Virus record (IMG/VR): IMGVR_UViG_3300035698_031650
Span: 1 to 20,967 of that record
Strand: one strand, 5' to 3'
Length of the DNA stretch: 20,967 nucleotides
Source: a virus
Shown here: positions 7,392 through 14,569 of the stretch, in pieces
How positions within the stretch are numbered: the stretch's first letter is position 1
How the letters are laid out: each line of letters begins with the position of its first letter
The notes under the pieces: model-generated
The model's database searches: none
Seen by the model: the letters and a program-made list of their open reading frames with translations, nothing else
Told to the model about the DNA's origin: nothing
Translations under genes and position numbers: made by a program

Positions 7392-8629
7392 GTCCAATCC
7401 TCACGATATTCTTTCCAAGTATCCATTGTTTCACTAAGTGTTCTATCCCATTCTGAAATGGTTTTATCTAAAGAAAATTCAGATCTGGCATATTCCATAG
7501 CCTTTAGTCCAATCTCCTTTCTTTTTTCTGGTCCCCACTCATACATTTCCAGAATAGATTTAGCAACCTTCTCATTGCTAACATGATCTTCGTAGATATA
7601 TGGAACCATTTGACTACCTACAAGATTTCTAACATCTGGGTCTAGTCCTATTCCATTATAGGAACCATCTCGATGATCCTCCACTTGTCTAGTCATTCCA
7701 CCCGTCTTCAAAGCAATAATAGGTTTACCACACATCATTGCCTCAAGCGTTCCAAGGCCGAAGCCTTCATTGCAAGAAATATTTATGTAAAAATCAGAAA
7801 TATTATGAAGAGTATTCATCTGTTGAAAATCAACTCTATCTGTTGAAAAAGAAACATTGTTTGCAAGTCCAAAATGCTCAACAATCTTAAATAAGTTTGG
7901 ACCCTCATTATCCATTGGGTCTGTATGCATTAGAAGAGTTGCATCACGATGACCGTACTTTTCTTCAAGTTCATCTAGAAAGATAGACCATGAGGCAATA
8001 ACATCTCCTGGCATCTTTCTTCTAGCATTCCTATTAACCCAAAAACCAACGAAGTGATCTTTTCTAGATTCTCCAAGAATTTGTGCTTTCGCATTTCTTA
8101 ACTCTTCCTCTTTATCTTTTGGTACTGGGCTAAAGATTCTTTCTGGAACTGCATGTGGTATAAAATTTGTCATTCTTGGAAAATTTTCACTTACCAATGA
8201 AAATGTTTTATATGAATGGCAATTACAAAGATCTACACCTTCATATATTGGCTTATTGAAGGCAGGCCAAGGATCGTTATCCCAAACATGCCACCAAGTT
8301 ATTGGACATACTTGATGAATTTCGTCTTCCAATTCAAAAATATGCATGAAGAATCTGGGATCTGTAAATAATACTATTGCATCCGGCTTTTCTGTCGCCA
8401 TGAGAAATCGGATCATATTCTTATCTCCAAATCCATCGATTGGACGAATAATCCAGTCATCATTTACCTTTACTGTTCTATAGTCATTGTGCTTAATCGC
8501 AGCTCCAAGACATCTAAACGTATACTTACCCGTCTTTAAAAGTCCCTCAATCAGATACCGAGCTTGACAACCTACGCCGGATGTTGATAGTGGATGATCT
8601 GATATAAATAAAATCTTTTTCTTCCGCAC
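7376..8629 (-). CDS. Glycosyltransferase, GT4-type (GT-B fold)
   Basis: 417 residues, a full-length GT-B enzyme. The first strand and loop read KKILFISDHPLSTSGVG (4-20), matching the acceptor-side glycine loop of GT4 proteins. The C-terminal domain has the EX7E motif at 288-296 (EGFGLGTLE), followed by CGKPIIALKTGGM. The segment around 193-208 (FVGFWVNRNARRKMP) corresponds to the basic phosphate-contacting loop. No membrane segment. The start is GTG at 8629: the frame is closed by TGA just upstream and the first beta strand begins within four residues, so little choice exists. No Shine-Dalgarno is visible; a TATAAT box ends 5 bases before the GTG. Donor and acceptor are unknown. It overlaps the following unknown gene by 16 bases. 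Confidence 0.9.
   Translation of the reverse strand: MRKKKILFISDHPLSTSGVGCQARYLIEGLLKTGKYTFRCLGAAIKHNDYRTVKVNDDWIIRPIDGFGDKNMIRFLMATEKPDAIVLFTDPRFFMHIFELEDEIHQVCPITWWHVWDNDPWPAFNKPIYEGVDLCNCHSYKTFSLVSENFPRMTNFIPHAVPERIFSPVPKDKEEELRNAKAQILGESRKDHFVGFWVNRNARRKMPGDVIASWSIFLDELEEKYGHRDATLLMHTDPMDNEGPNLFKIVEHFGLANNVSFSTDRVDFQQMNTLHNISDFYINISCNEGFGLGTLEAMMCGKPIIALKTGGMTRQVEDHRDGSYNGIGLDPDVRNLVGSQMVPYIYEDHVSNEKVAKSILEMYEWGPEKRKEIGLKAMEYARSEFSLDKTISEWDRTLSETMDTWKEYREDWTCQKL
7399..7402 (-). promoter_or_regulatory. Ribosome binding site GAGG that decides the 7391 start
   Basis: GAGG on the minus strand lies 7 bases before ATG 7391 but only 1 base before the alternative TTG at 7397. Spacing therefore selects the ATG. 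The site lies inside the coding sequence of the upstream glycosyltransferase. Confidence 0.65.
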
Positions 8630-8634
8630 GTTTC

Positions 8635-8640
8635 ATTATA
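8635..8640 (-). promoter_or_regulatory. Candidate promoter -10 box TATAAT (extended, TGTTATAAT)
   Basis: It lies on the minus strand in the 62-base gap 8630-8691, the largest in the window. TATAAT is preceded by TGT (extended -10 form) and followed after 5 bases by the GTG start. A weak -35-like TTGTAA lies 19 bases upstream at 8660-8665. The same hexamer occurs in three other gaps. A transcript starting about 7 bases downstream would be nearly leaderless. Confidence 0.45.
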
Positions 8641-8691
8641 ACAAGCAGGACCACTATGTTTACAATACTAACGCATACTTATTGAAGTTTT

Positions 8692-9498
8692 TTATGGACA
8701 ATGCTTTGTTCCATTGAAGTCACAAAATCTACATGCACCTTGGTATTGAGGATTACCATACTTCCATTTCTTAAATGACTTTCCACGCTTAACGTGTCCA
8801 AGCATATTGTTCAATACAGTTATTGATTTCTTTCTATCCTCTTCTGTTATCTTAAAGGTGAAAAAGTCAATTCTTTCGGGAGCTAATAACTCACGATTAA
8901 GAATAACAAATCCACAATTTATTTTTTCAGGATCTATATTGTGTTTCTTGCTCCAAAAATGATTATAAAAGATAAGTTGCATTTTTAGCTTATCATCTTT
9001 TCGCTTGTAATCATTCCATCCATTGGCGGAAGTTTTCCAGTCGATAATCCAGTACTCATCGCCATGCTTAATAATTGCATCAATGAATCCCTTAAACTTT
9101 ACGTTTGTGTGAACGCCAGGAATCGGCTCCATCAAATCTTCTTCAGCACGGACAGCTTCCCAACCAGGAAATCTATCCTCCAACCATTCAGGGACCTTAT
9201 CAAGAATAAGGTTTGAACGCTCAAGCCAAAGACTCATCTCGGGCAATTCATGCTCTTCCCAAGACTCCTTGATAAGATCTAATGAAATCTCATGCTTCAT
9301 TTCTCTTGTTTCTATATAATCTTCACAAGATGCATGAACAGCTGTTCCAAAATTTGTATAAACATTCTCTTCAAAGAAGTCTAGCTTTTCAATATGTTTT
9401 TTCTTGTGTAAAAAACTACAGTCTACGAAGTCCTTAACTTCTGAGAAGGAAACATGCCCCTTCTTTGTCTTTAACTCAATTTCAGATATATGAACCAC
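8692..9498 (-). CDS. PD-(D/E)XK nuclease with Cas4/AddB-type Fe-S cysteines
   Basis: 268 residues, similar in size to Cas4/RecB-C-terminal-type exonucleases. The motifs appear in family order: GTAVH (51-55, metal-binding His), GFID (137-140, acidic D), IIDWKTS (151-157, the D-x-K core), and Q174 with Y178 in MQLIFYNHF. Four cysteines are placed as in the 4Fe-4S nucleases: C27 in FSEVKDFVDC near the N-terminus, and C256, C259 and C267 at the very C-terminus. It probably degrades or processes DNA ends in phage replication, recombination or host-DNA degradation. The GTG start at 9498 has no clear ribosome site and follows a TATAAT box by 5 bases. It lies between the UDP-sugar dehydrogenase and a GT4 gene, out of keeping with its sugar-enzyme neighbours. 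Function in vivo is inferred. Confidence 0.82.
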   Translation of the reverse strand: MVHISEIELKTKKGHVSFSEVKDFVDCSFLHKKKHIEKLDFFEENVYTNFGTAVHASCEDYIETREMKHEISLDLIKESWEEHELPEMSLWLERSNLILDKVPEWLEDRFPGWEAVRAEEDLMEPIPGVHTNVKFKGFIDAIIKHGDEYWIIDWKTSANGWNDYKRKDDKLKMQLIFYNHFWSKKHNIDPEKINCGFVILNRELLAPERIDFFTFKITEEDRKKSITVLNNMLGHVKRGKSFKKWKYGNPQYQGACRFCDFNGTKHCP

Positions 9499-9503
9499 TT
9501 TCT

Positions 9504-9509
9504 ATTATA
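9504..9509 (-). promoter_or_regulatory. Candidate promoter -10 box TATAAT before the nuclease gene
   Basis: It lies on the minus strand in the 29-base gap 9499-9527. The context is TAGTATAATAG, and the GTG start follows 5 bases later. No -35 box fits. It belongs to the recurring set at 8635, 10416 and 15607. Confidence 0.4.
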
Positions 9510-9527
9510 CTATAAGCAATTCTTTTT

Positions 9528-10409
9528 TTATTCTTCTTCACTTACAGCACGCCCCTTCATACCTTCCCAGTCCCTATCGTCTCTCACGCTATTATTTTTA
9601 GCCCAGACAGCATCTAGCATAGTAGTGTCGACACCAAGCGTAGAAGCTAAATAAATAATAGCCTTGAGGTCTTTTGGGAAGCAGTGCCCACCAAATCCAA
9701 ACGAACCATCTGGTCCTGGGACGTTCCAATGAGATTCTCCTAGCCGCTTGTCAAATTGTGAAATCTTTATTGCGTCAGAATAATTAATCCCAATTGATTG
9801 GCAAATCTGATAAATCTCATTTGCGAATGAGACCTTAGTTGATAGAAAGGTATTGGTTATATACTTGACCATCTCAGCAGTTGTCGTGTCTGTTTTGACT
9901 ATTCGAACATATGGAAACGCCTTTCTAAACACGCCTTCTACTCTTGTAAGCGCACGATCATCTTGACCACCTAATATAATTCTATCCTGATTCTTGAAGT
10001 CTTCAAGTGAATTTGCCTCTGTAAGAAACTCGGGATTAAAGACCAACTCTATACCACACTCAAGATGCTCGCTTAAGTAAACGCATGTCCCAGGAGGAAC
10101 TGTGGATTTTAGAACAATTGTCTTTACTTGGAATCTTTGAGTTTCTTTTATAATTTCTTTAAAAGAATCTGACAACTCCTTCACAACACCTTCCACAATG
10201 GACATATCAGACTCGCCGGTCTTTTTCATGGGTGTTGGAACACATAAGAATATAGTGGTCGCCTTACGAACAAGGTCTTTCAAGCTTTTTTCAGTTGATA
10301 ATTCTTCTACAAACTTATCATAAGTCAATACGTTGAAATGGTCTTTTAGCCCTTCTCGAACTGCACTACCTACAAAACCTTGCCCAATTATGCCTACTGA
10401 TTCTAACAT
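9528..10409 (-). CDS. Short UDP-glucose/GDP-mannose dehydrogenase family protein lacking C-terminal domain
   Basis: 293 residues from ATG 10409 (an in-frame ATG at 10427 would add six residues, but the Rossmann strand begins at ESVGIIG). The NAD-binding loop is GIIGQGFVGSA, followed by FLCVPTP and KSTVPPGT. The central domain has FNPEFLTEAN, NTFLSTKVSFANEI and the catalytic-Cys motif GFGGHCFPKDL (Cys at residue 243 of this start). In full-length UGD-type enzymes (roughly 390-440 residues) a third domain completes the nucleotide-sugar site. Here the protein stops about 50 residues after the Cys, so that domain is missing. Family members oxidise a UDP-hexose to the uronic acid with two NAD. Whether this short form is active, needs a partner, or binds another donor is open. 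The start has only a weak GGGA upstream and sits 6 bases after a TATAAT box. Confidence 0.85.
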   Translation of the reverse strand: MLESVGIIGQGFVGSAVREGLKDHFNVLTYDKFVEELSTEKSLKDLVRKATTIFLCVPTPMKKTGESDMSIVEGVVKELSDSFKEIIKETQRFQVKTIVLKSTVPPGTCVYLSEHLECGIELVFNPEFLTEANSLEDFKNQDRIILGGQDDRALTRVEGVFRKAFPYVRIVKTDTTTAEMVKYITNTFLSTKVSFANEIYQICQSIGINYSDAIKISQFDKRLGESHWNVPGPDGSFGFGGHCFPKDLKAIIYLASTLGVDTTMLDAVWAKNNSVRDDRDWEGMKGRAVSEEE

Positions 10410-10415
10410 ATTCCC

Positions 10416-10421
10416 ATTATA
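10416..10421 (-). promoter_or_regulatory. Candidate promoter -10 box TATAAT before the dehydrogenase gene
   Basis: Minus-strand TTGTATAATG, the same ten bases as at the 15607 site. It lies between the GT2 stop (10445) and ATG 10409, with 6 bases to the ATG. If the ATG at 10427 were used instead, the box would be inside the gene. A TATAAAAA stretch at 10436-10443 is another possible late-promoter-like box. Confidence 0.4.
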
Positions 10422-10444
10422 CAACATGATAATTATTTTTATAA

Positions 10445-11284
10445 CTATTTTTTTACAACTTCAACGACAAAAGAGTCTAAAGGCTCCATCGTAGCCTGTC
10501 TTGTGGTTCTGTATCCAGCCTTCTTGACAGTATCTACAGGAGAAAAACTAGCTGTAATTGTTTTTTCATAAAAAGCTCCAAGCTTAGACTCCCACATCCC
10601 ACCATCTAATAAGCATAAGTGAGAATATCTTTCATGATACTTGTCTCTAAAATCTTGCTCGCAAAATTCACCCTTTATAAGAAGCTCATCAAGAATCTCC
10701 TTTGTTGCATCTATCCTATTTAGATTGGGTATTTGAGCTAGAAAGTTAGACTTGTACATCCTGTTATTGTAGCCACTAATTTTCTCAAAGGAAACAGGCT
10801 CTCCCGTTACTGAATTTATTTGGGTAACCCATGCGTACCTTTTAGATTCTTTACTTTGACTATTCTTATCATACAATGCTCGGTCTTTTACGCTAAACTC
10901 TTGACACCTAACAGACCCAAGATCTTTATGATCTAATAAAACCTGTTCACAATAAGGTAGCTGCTCTAAGTCGTAGTGCAAACAGTCAGACTCTATCGTG
11001 TATGCAAATTCTAAATCTTTTGGAATAATTTCCTTATAGTTGTGGAGCATCCAGTGCACTCCTGACCACAACCCAACATTGTCCTTAGATTGTAATATTC
11101 TTGGAAAATTCTTTTTCAATAGTTCTAACGTACCAGGATACTGGGAGTTGTTATCCCAGACAATTAGGTTGTCAAAAAAACTTTTATCTTTTTGTTCAAC
11201 GAGGTTTTCAACTACCTTTTCCAAGACATCAAAGCGAGTCTTTTCCATACAGCACGTTACAAGCATAAAAAGAGTATTTTTCAT
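10445..11284 (-). CDS. Glycosyltransferase, GT2-like (GT-A fold)
   Basis: 279 residues. The N-terminal half has the GT-A pattern: LFMLVTCCMEKTRFDVLEKV (strand, loop, helix), LIVWDNNSQ (40-48, the strand ending at the donor-binding Asp), NVGLWSGVHWMLHN (69-82, the N-x-G-x-x-G loop with its helix), and AYTIESD (94-100), where the acidic ESD is the likely metal-binding DxD equivalent. The C-terminal half is less conserved and may carry acceptor specificity. No transmembrane segment, so it is cytosolic. The ATG at 11284 overlaps the upstream stop as TAATG and has AAGGA 6 bases before it. Donor and acceptor are unknown. Confidence 0.8.
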   Translation of the reverse strand: MKNTLFMLVTCCMEKTRFDVLEKVVENLVEQKDKSFFDNLIVWDNNSQYPGTLELLKKNFPRILQSKDNVGLWSGVHWMLHNYKEIIPKDLEFAYTIESDCLHYDLEQLPYCEQVLLDHKDLGSVRCQEFSVKDRALYDKNSQSKESKRYAWVTQINSVTGEPVSFEKISGYNNRMYKSNFLAQIPNLNRIDATKEILDELLIKGEFCEQDFRDKYHERYSHLCLLDGGMWESKLGAFYEKTITASFSPVDTVKKAGYRTTRQATMEPLDSFVVEVVKK

Positions 11285-12228
11285 TAGGTTTCCTTTACTG
11301 CCTTAGCTAAAGAGTTCTTCCAACTATCTTGTTGTCGGATTTTTTCGACAGCGGTTTTAGTTAATTCATTCTTCTTACTAGTAGACATTTCCATTATTTC
11401 ACAAATTTTCCACTTGGCATCTGCTACAGACTCAAATGTCATTATTGTTGGAATATCACTCACCCCATAAGCCTCTGATTCTTCTTCGTAATCTCTGAGA
11501 ACGAAACAACCCTGACTTGCAGCCTCAATTTCCTTAACCCAAATTCCATTATATGGAATGGGCTTACCATCAATTACGAATACTCGCTCTTCACTATGTA
11601 CGTAAATCTTATAGTAAGAAAGTGCATCTAAAAAGTCTCTATAGTTTGATGGAGTCGTATCTATTTCTACCTTCTTCTTAGTTTCAAGAGGGTCTGAAGA
11701 CATTCCGAACGAATAATCTAACTCTTCAAAAAACTTTTTTCTATGAGGATGTAACTTTCCCTTAAATCCTAGATCTACACGTCTATCTTCCCATGGTCTC
11801 CACTGACAATATTCAGGCAATACACCCATTTGAACAAATGTGGTGTGAACACCTAATTCTTTTCTAATGAAGTCTGCCCACCACTTCGACGTAACAAAGA
11901 AAGACTTAACATTAAGTTTTTCGCTGGCAAGCTGGTAAGAACCCTTATATGGACCATTGTCAACAAACCCTTCCCAAGGATCCTGGTCATAAAGAATTAC
12001 CTCACTTCCATTTAGAAACGTGGCTAAAGAGTCAATGTTTTGAAAAACTGTTCGTGCCTTCATTGAGCAAAAAAACTTTGCATTATTTGAATAACATTTA
12101 GATTTCTTAACTTGATCTAAATTTATAAAAGTTACGTCAAACTCTTTCTCTAGAGTTTTTCGCATTTGATGTTGAAAACAGTTCGTTGAAATGTAATCAA
12201 TATTGTCTATTAGCCAATATAATTTCAT
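11284..12228 (-). CDS. Glycosyltransferase-like protein, GT-B fold
   Basis: 314 residues. The N-terminal part reads like the first Rossmann domain of a GT-B enzyme (KLYWLIDNIDY, VILYDQDPWE at about 98-107, FFVTSKWWADFIRKELG at about 129-145). The C-terminal part has a donor-domain pattern: SYYKIYVHSEER, then NGIWVKEIEAASQGCFVLRD, resembling the CgeB / Glyco_trans_1_2 group, where an acidic residue in the EIEAASQG helix contacts the sugar nucleotide. The classic EX7E of GT4 is not present. The last 60 residues are helical. The gene overlaps its upstream neighbour by ATGA and the downstream one by TAATG. No strong ribosome site, so translation likely depends on coupling. Glycosyltransferase role is moderately sure; donor unknown. 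Confidence 0.68.
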   Translation of the reverse strand: MKLYWLIDNIDYISTNCFQHQMRKTLEKEFDVTFINLDQVKKSKCYSNNAKFFCSMKARTVFQNIDSLATFLNGSEVILYDQDPWEGFVDNGPYKGSYQLASEKLNVKSFFVTSKWWADFIRKELGVHTTFVQMGVLPEYCQWRPWEDRRVDLGFKGKLHPHRKKFFEELDYSFGMSSDPLETKKKVEIDTTPSNYRDFLDALSYYKIYVHSEERVFVIDGKPIPYNGIWVKEIEAASQGCFVLRDYEEESEAYGVSDIPTIMTFESVADAKWKICEIMEMSTSKKNELTKTAVEKIRQQDSWKNSLAKAVKET

Positions 12229-12934
12229 GTTAGGTAGTATGTTTTTTCCTTATAAACCTTTTCAAAAAGATCAATAAATTCTTTGTCACAATAGTTCATT
12301 TTGTTATGAGGAATGTCGTTGCAACGTTCCGAACCCCTAAGTGCCCATATCCTAGCAATGCCACCTTCTTTTTCGTGAGCATCTTTGATTAGAGCCATAG
12401 TTCGATCTTGTCCCTTTGCCATTCTATGAAGATCATAATGAAAAGCTTGCTCTGGGCTTGGATCTTGACAGTGATATCCAGCTGGTGCCATGAACTCGAC
12501 CTTACGGCCCTTCAAAACAATATCGTGACCAACCTCAGCTCCTCGATCACAAAATAGGCTGTCTTTCGATGTGCTAAAAGTCATGTCTGGGAGAAACAAT
12601 TTAATCCTGCTATTTCTACATTTGTAGAATAGTCATGAAGAGGGATCTGCATGCCCGTGATCCTCTTATCACTTGTCATCAATTCTGCCGCCTGCTGTAG
12701 AACGCCCTCCCTCAAGACAGTATCTGCGTCGACCTTAACAAACATGTCGTAGCAGCTCCTAACAGTGTTCCACTGGTTCCACAGAATATTGTGAGCCTCA
12801 AGCTCCGACTTACCCTTGATTATGGAGTGTGTTACCTCCACTCCTTTTTGAGAAGATATAGCATCACAGCACTTCTCAAATTGAGGCTCATTAACATAAA
12901 GTGTTCCGACAAATACTTTTGGAGTCTTTTTCAT
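12225..12934 (-). pseudogene. GT2-type glycosyltransferase split by a one-base frameshift
   Basis: Two overlapping open frames make one gene. The right part (12934-12581), starting MKKTPKVFVGTLYVN, has the GT-A start and the DxD-bearing strand FVKVDADTVL, then PLHDY...IAGLNCFSQ and a stop. The left part (12599-12225) continues in the -1 frame with PDMTFSTSKDSLFCDRGAE, as the C-terminal half should, and ends KTYYLT. Neither half alone is a complete transferase. One extra C in the CCC run at 12589-12591 would give GLNCFSPDMTFSTSKD and a continuous protein of about 237 residues. The ATG at 12934 forms ATGA with the GNAT stop and has a GGAAAAG site upstream; the far stop forms ATGA with the next gene. 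It could be a true mutation, an on/off switch, or a sequencing or assembly error. Confidence 0.72.
12589..12591 (-). other. Probable one-base deletion site in a C run
   Basis: CCC on the minus strand (GGG on the plus strand). Reading CCCC here joins the two halves of the GT2 gene in frame. The sequence around it (TGTTTCTCCCAGAC) has no X-XXY-YYZ slippery heptamer. Confidence 0.55.
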
Positions 12935-13455
12935 ATAGTCTTTTCCCACGTTTTCTTCATTAGAAACATACAATACTGATTGTAGTATTTATCATCTCGA
13001 TATAAAGATTCGACAGAAATTCCTTCTACCGAGAAACCAATATCAGAATATACCCTTCTTGCAATTGTGTTATATTCTGCTGTTGTTAGTCCTACTCGAT
13101 GCAATCCAAGATCTGAAAAACAATAATTAAGCATTGTCTTCCACATTGTTTTTGCCAAACCTTTTCCACGATGACTTTCGTGAATATCTGCTCCTAAAAC
13201 GCAATTCCTGTTTTCAGTATCTACATTATAGAATTTACAAAAACCAATACTCTTCCCTAATGGATCTGATATTTGTTCGCAAAAGATTTTTCTAGGATTC
13301 TTTTTCTTATTAAGAGACTTCCACCAATTCATATGGCTTTCCATGGTAATAGGAGATGGATCCGTTAAGTTTCTTAATACCAATGGATCATTGTGAAGCT
13401 CAACAAGCCATTCATGATCATCCTCTTCAACATCTCTAAGATAATACATACTCAT
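12931..13455 (-). CDS. GNAT-family N-acetyltransferase (PseH/RimJ-like)
   Basis: 174 residues, full length for a GNAT enzyme that transfers an acetyl group from acetyl-CoA to an amine. The acetyl-CoA loop is RGKGLA at 96-101 (R-x-x-G-x-A type), followed by the helix AKTMWKTMLNYCFSDLGLHRV. The C-terminal signature LTTAEYNTIARRVYSDIGFSVEG (residues 123-145) is typical of RimJ/PseH-like members. Two in-frame ATGs exist (13455 and 13449); AAGG lies 3 and 9 bases upstream of them. The gene begins inside the last 20 bases of the aminotransferase gene and follows the dehydratase-aminotransferase pair. This suggests that it acetylates the amino sugar nucleotide those enzymes make, as PseH does; ribosomal or protein acetylation is the alternative. 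Confidence 0.87.
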   Translation of the reverse strand: MSMYYLRDVEEDDHEWLVELHNDPLVLRNLTDPSPITMESHMNWWKSLNKKKNPRKIFCEQISDPLGKSIGFCKFYNVDTENRNCVLGADIHESHRGKGLAKTMWKTMLNYCFSDLGLHRVGLTTAEYNTIARRVYSDIGFSVEGISVESLYRDDKYYNQYCMFLMKKTWEKTI

Positions 13456-14569
13456 TTACCTTGTTGGCAATTTTTACTATTTCTGACTTCTCAAGCCACC
13501 ATCCACATGGAAGAGATATTTGGCTTTCGTAAAATTTATCTGTTTCAGGCAAATCTACATACTCATCTTTAAAACAACTATAATAATGGTTAGGGACATG
13601 AACAAGTCCTGCTTGTATTCCATCATCATTTAATTGCTTTATAATATTGTCTCGATCTTCAACTGAAGTACCTTCTGGTGTTAGGATTGTATGAACCCAG
13701 CACGTTGGGTACGCATCCTTAGGATATTGAAGTCGACCAATAGCAGGGTCCAAAATCTCATTATATATCGAAGCATTCCTTCGATGAACACTTATTATCG
13801 ATCTAATTTTTCTAAGCTGTGTTATTCCAATAGCCGCAGAAAGGTTATTCATGTTGTATTTGAATCCAGCCTCCAATACGTCGAAATCCCAAGCCTGGCC
13901 TTTCCACGAACCTTGCTCATCCTTTGTTGCTTCTCGATCAATCCCAAACCACTTTAGAGAATTTGCCCTGTGAGCATCTTTTTCATCTTTGCACACAAGC
14001 ATTCCTCCGTCGCCTGTCGTCAGGTGCTTTATTGCTTGAAAACTAAAACATGTATAGTCAGCAAAATGATCTACAAATTTCCCTTGGTATCTTGCACCAA
14101 AAGAATGTGCCGAATCTTGAATAAGTTTTAGATTGTATCTATCACAAATTTCCCTTAATGCCTTTAGGTCGCATGGGTATCCACCCCAATTCATACACAT
14201 AATAGCTCTAGTATTATCTGTTATTGCAGCTTCGACACTTTCTGGATCTAAGGTTCCAGTTTTGGAATTAATATCTGCCCAAACTATTTTAGCTAACGAA
14301 TTCTTAATTGGTGTATTCGTGGCAATACATGTCATGCTTGTTGTGATAATCTCATCACCATCTTTTAGATCCAATAAGTGTAGTGCTGTTTCTAGTGCGC
14401 TAGTGCACGCATTCATAAGAACAGGGTATCCATCAACCCACACTCTCATTCCATTAAGAAACTCTGTAACCTGATCTCCCTCATTAATAAACCCAGACTC
14501 TAAAACTTTCTCAATTCCCTTTAGGGCTTCTGGTATATCTACATGAACTTTGAATAAGGGGTAAATCAT
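13436..14569 (-). CDS. PLP-dependent sugar aminotransferase, DegT/DnrJ/EryC1/StrS family
   Basis: 377 residues, the normal length. Family marks are all present: the phosphate-binding loop CTSAL (55-59), the PLP-contacting DSAHSFGA (152-159, with D152 and H155), and the Schiff-base Lys K181 in FSFQAIKHLTTGDGGML. The C-terminal half carries FKYNMNNLSAAIGITQL. The enzyme would transfer an amino group, usually from glutamate, to the 4-keto (or 3-keto) carbon of a nucleotide sugar. The upstream partner is the 4,6-dehydratase (ATGA overlap at 14566-14569) and the downstream one is the GNAT acetyltransferase, so it fits step two of a three-step route to an acetamido-dideoxy sugar. Cytosolic. Stereochemistry of the product cannot be read from sequence. 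Confidence 0.94.
   Translation of the reverse strand: MIYPLFKVHVDIPEALKGIEKVLESGFINEGDQVTEFLNGMRVWVDGYPVLMNACTSALETALHLLDLKDGDEIITTSMTCIATNTPIKNSLAKIVWADINSKTGTLDPESVEAAITDNTRAIMCMNWGGYPCDLKALREICDRYNLKLIQDSAHSFGARYQGKFVDHFADYTCFSFQAIKHLTTGDGGMLVCKDEKDAHRANSLKWFGIDREATKDEQGSWKGQAWDFDVLEAGFKYNMNNLSAAIGITQLRKIRSIISVHRRNASIYNEILDPAIGRLQYPKDAYPTCWVHTILTPEGTSVEDRDNIIKQLNDDGIQAGLVHVPNHYYSCFKDEYVDLPETDKFYESQISLPCGWWLEKSEIVKIANKVNEYVLS

Noticed and set aside
7391-7397. TTG at 7397 as start of the unknown 195-residue protein
   Set aside because: The GAGG site would be only 1 base away; ATG 7391 has a 7-base spacer.
8637-8637. ATG overlapping TATAATG as start of the 7376-8629 glycosyltransferase
   Set aside because: That ATG is in another frame (MKRAEEKDF) and does not lead to the glycosyltransferase sequence.
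8643-8647. TGCTT next to TATAAT, like a T4 MotA middle-promoter box
   Set aside because: MotA boxes lie about 11-13 bases before the -10 box; here only 2 bases separate them, so the match is probably chance.
8630-8691. Terminator or small RNA in the largest gap
   Set aside because: No GC-rich stem followed by a U run is visible on either strand; only the promoter-like box was found.
12581-12599. Programmed -1 ribosomal frameshift joining the two GT2 halves
   Set aside because: No slippery heptamer or downstream stem-loop was seen; a single-base loss in CCC explains the pattern more simply, though this was not tested.
14133-14474. Plus-strand 113-residue open frame opposite the aminotransferase
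   Set aside because: It is the mirror of a strongly conserved DegT sequence; its hydrophobic look comes from the complementary strand.
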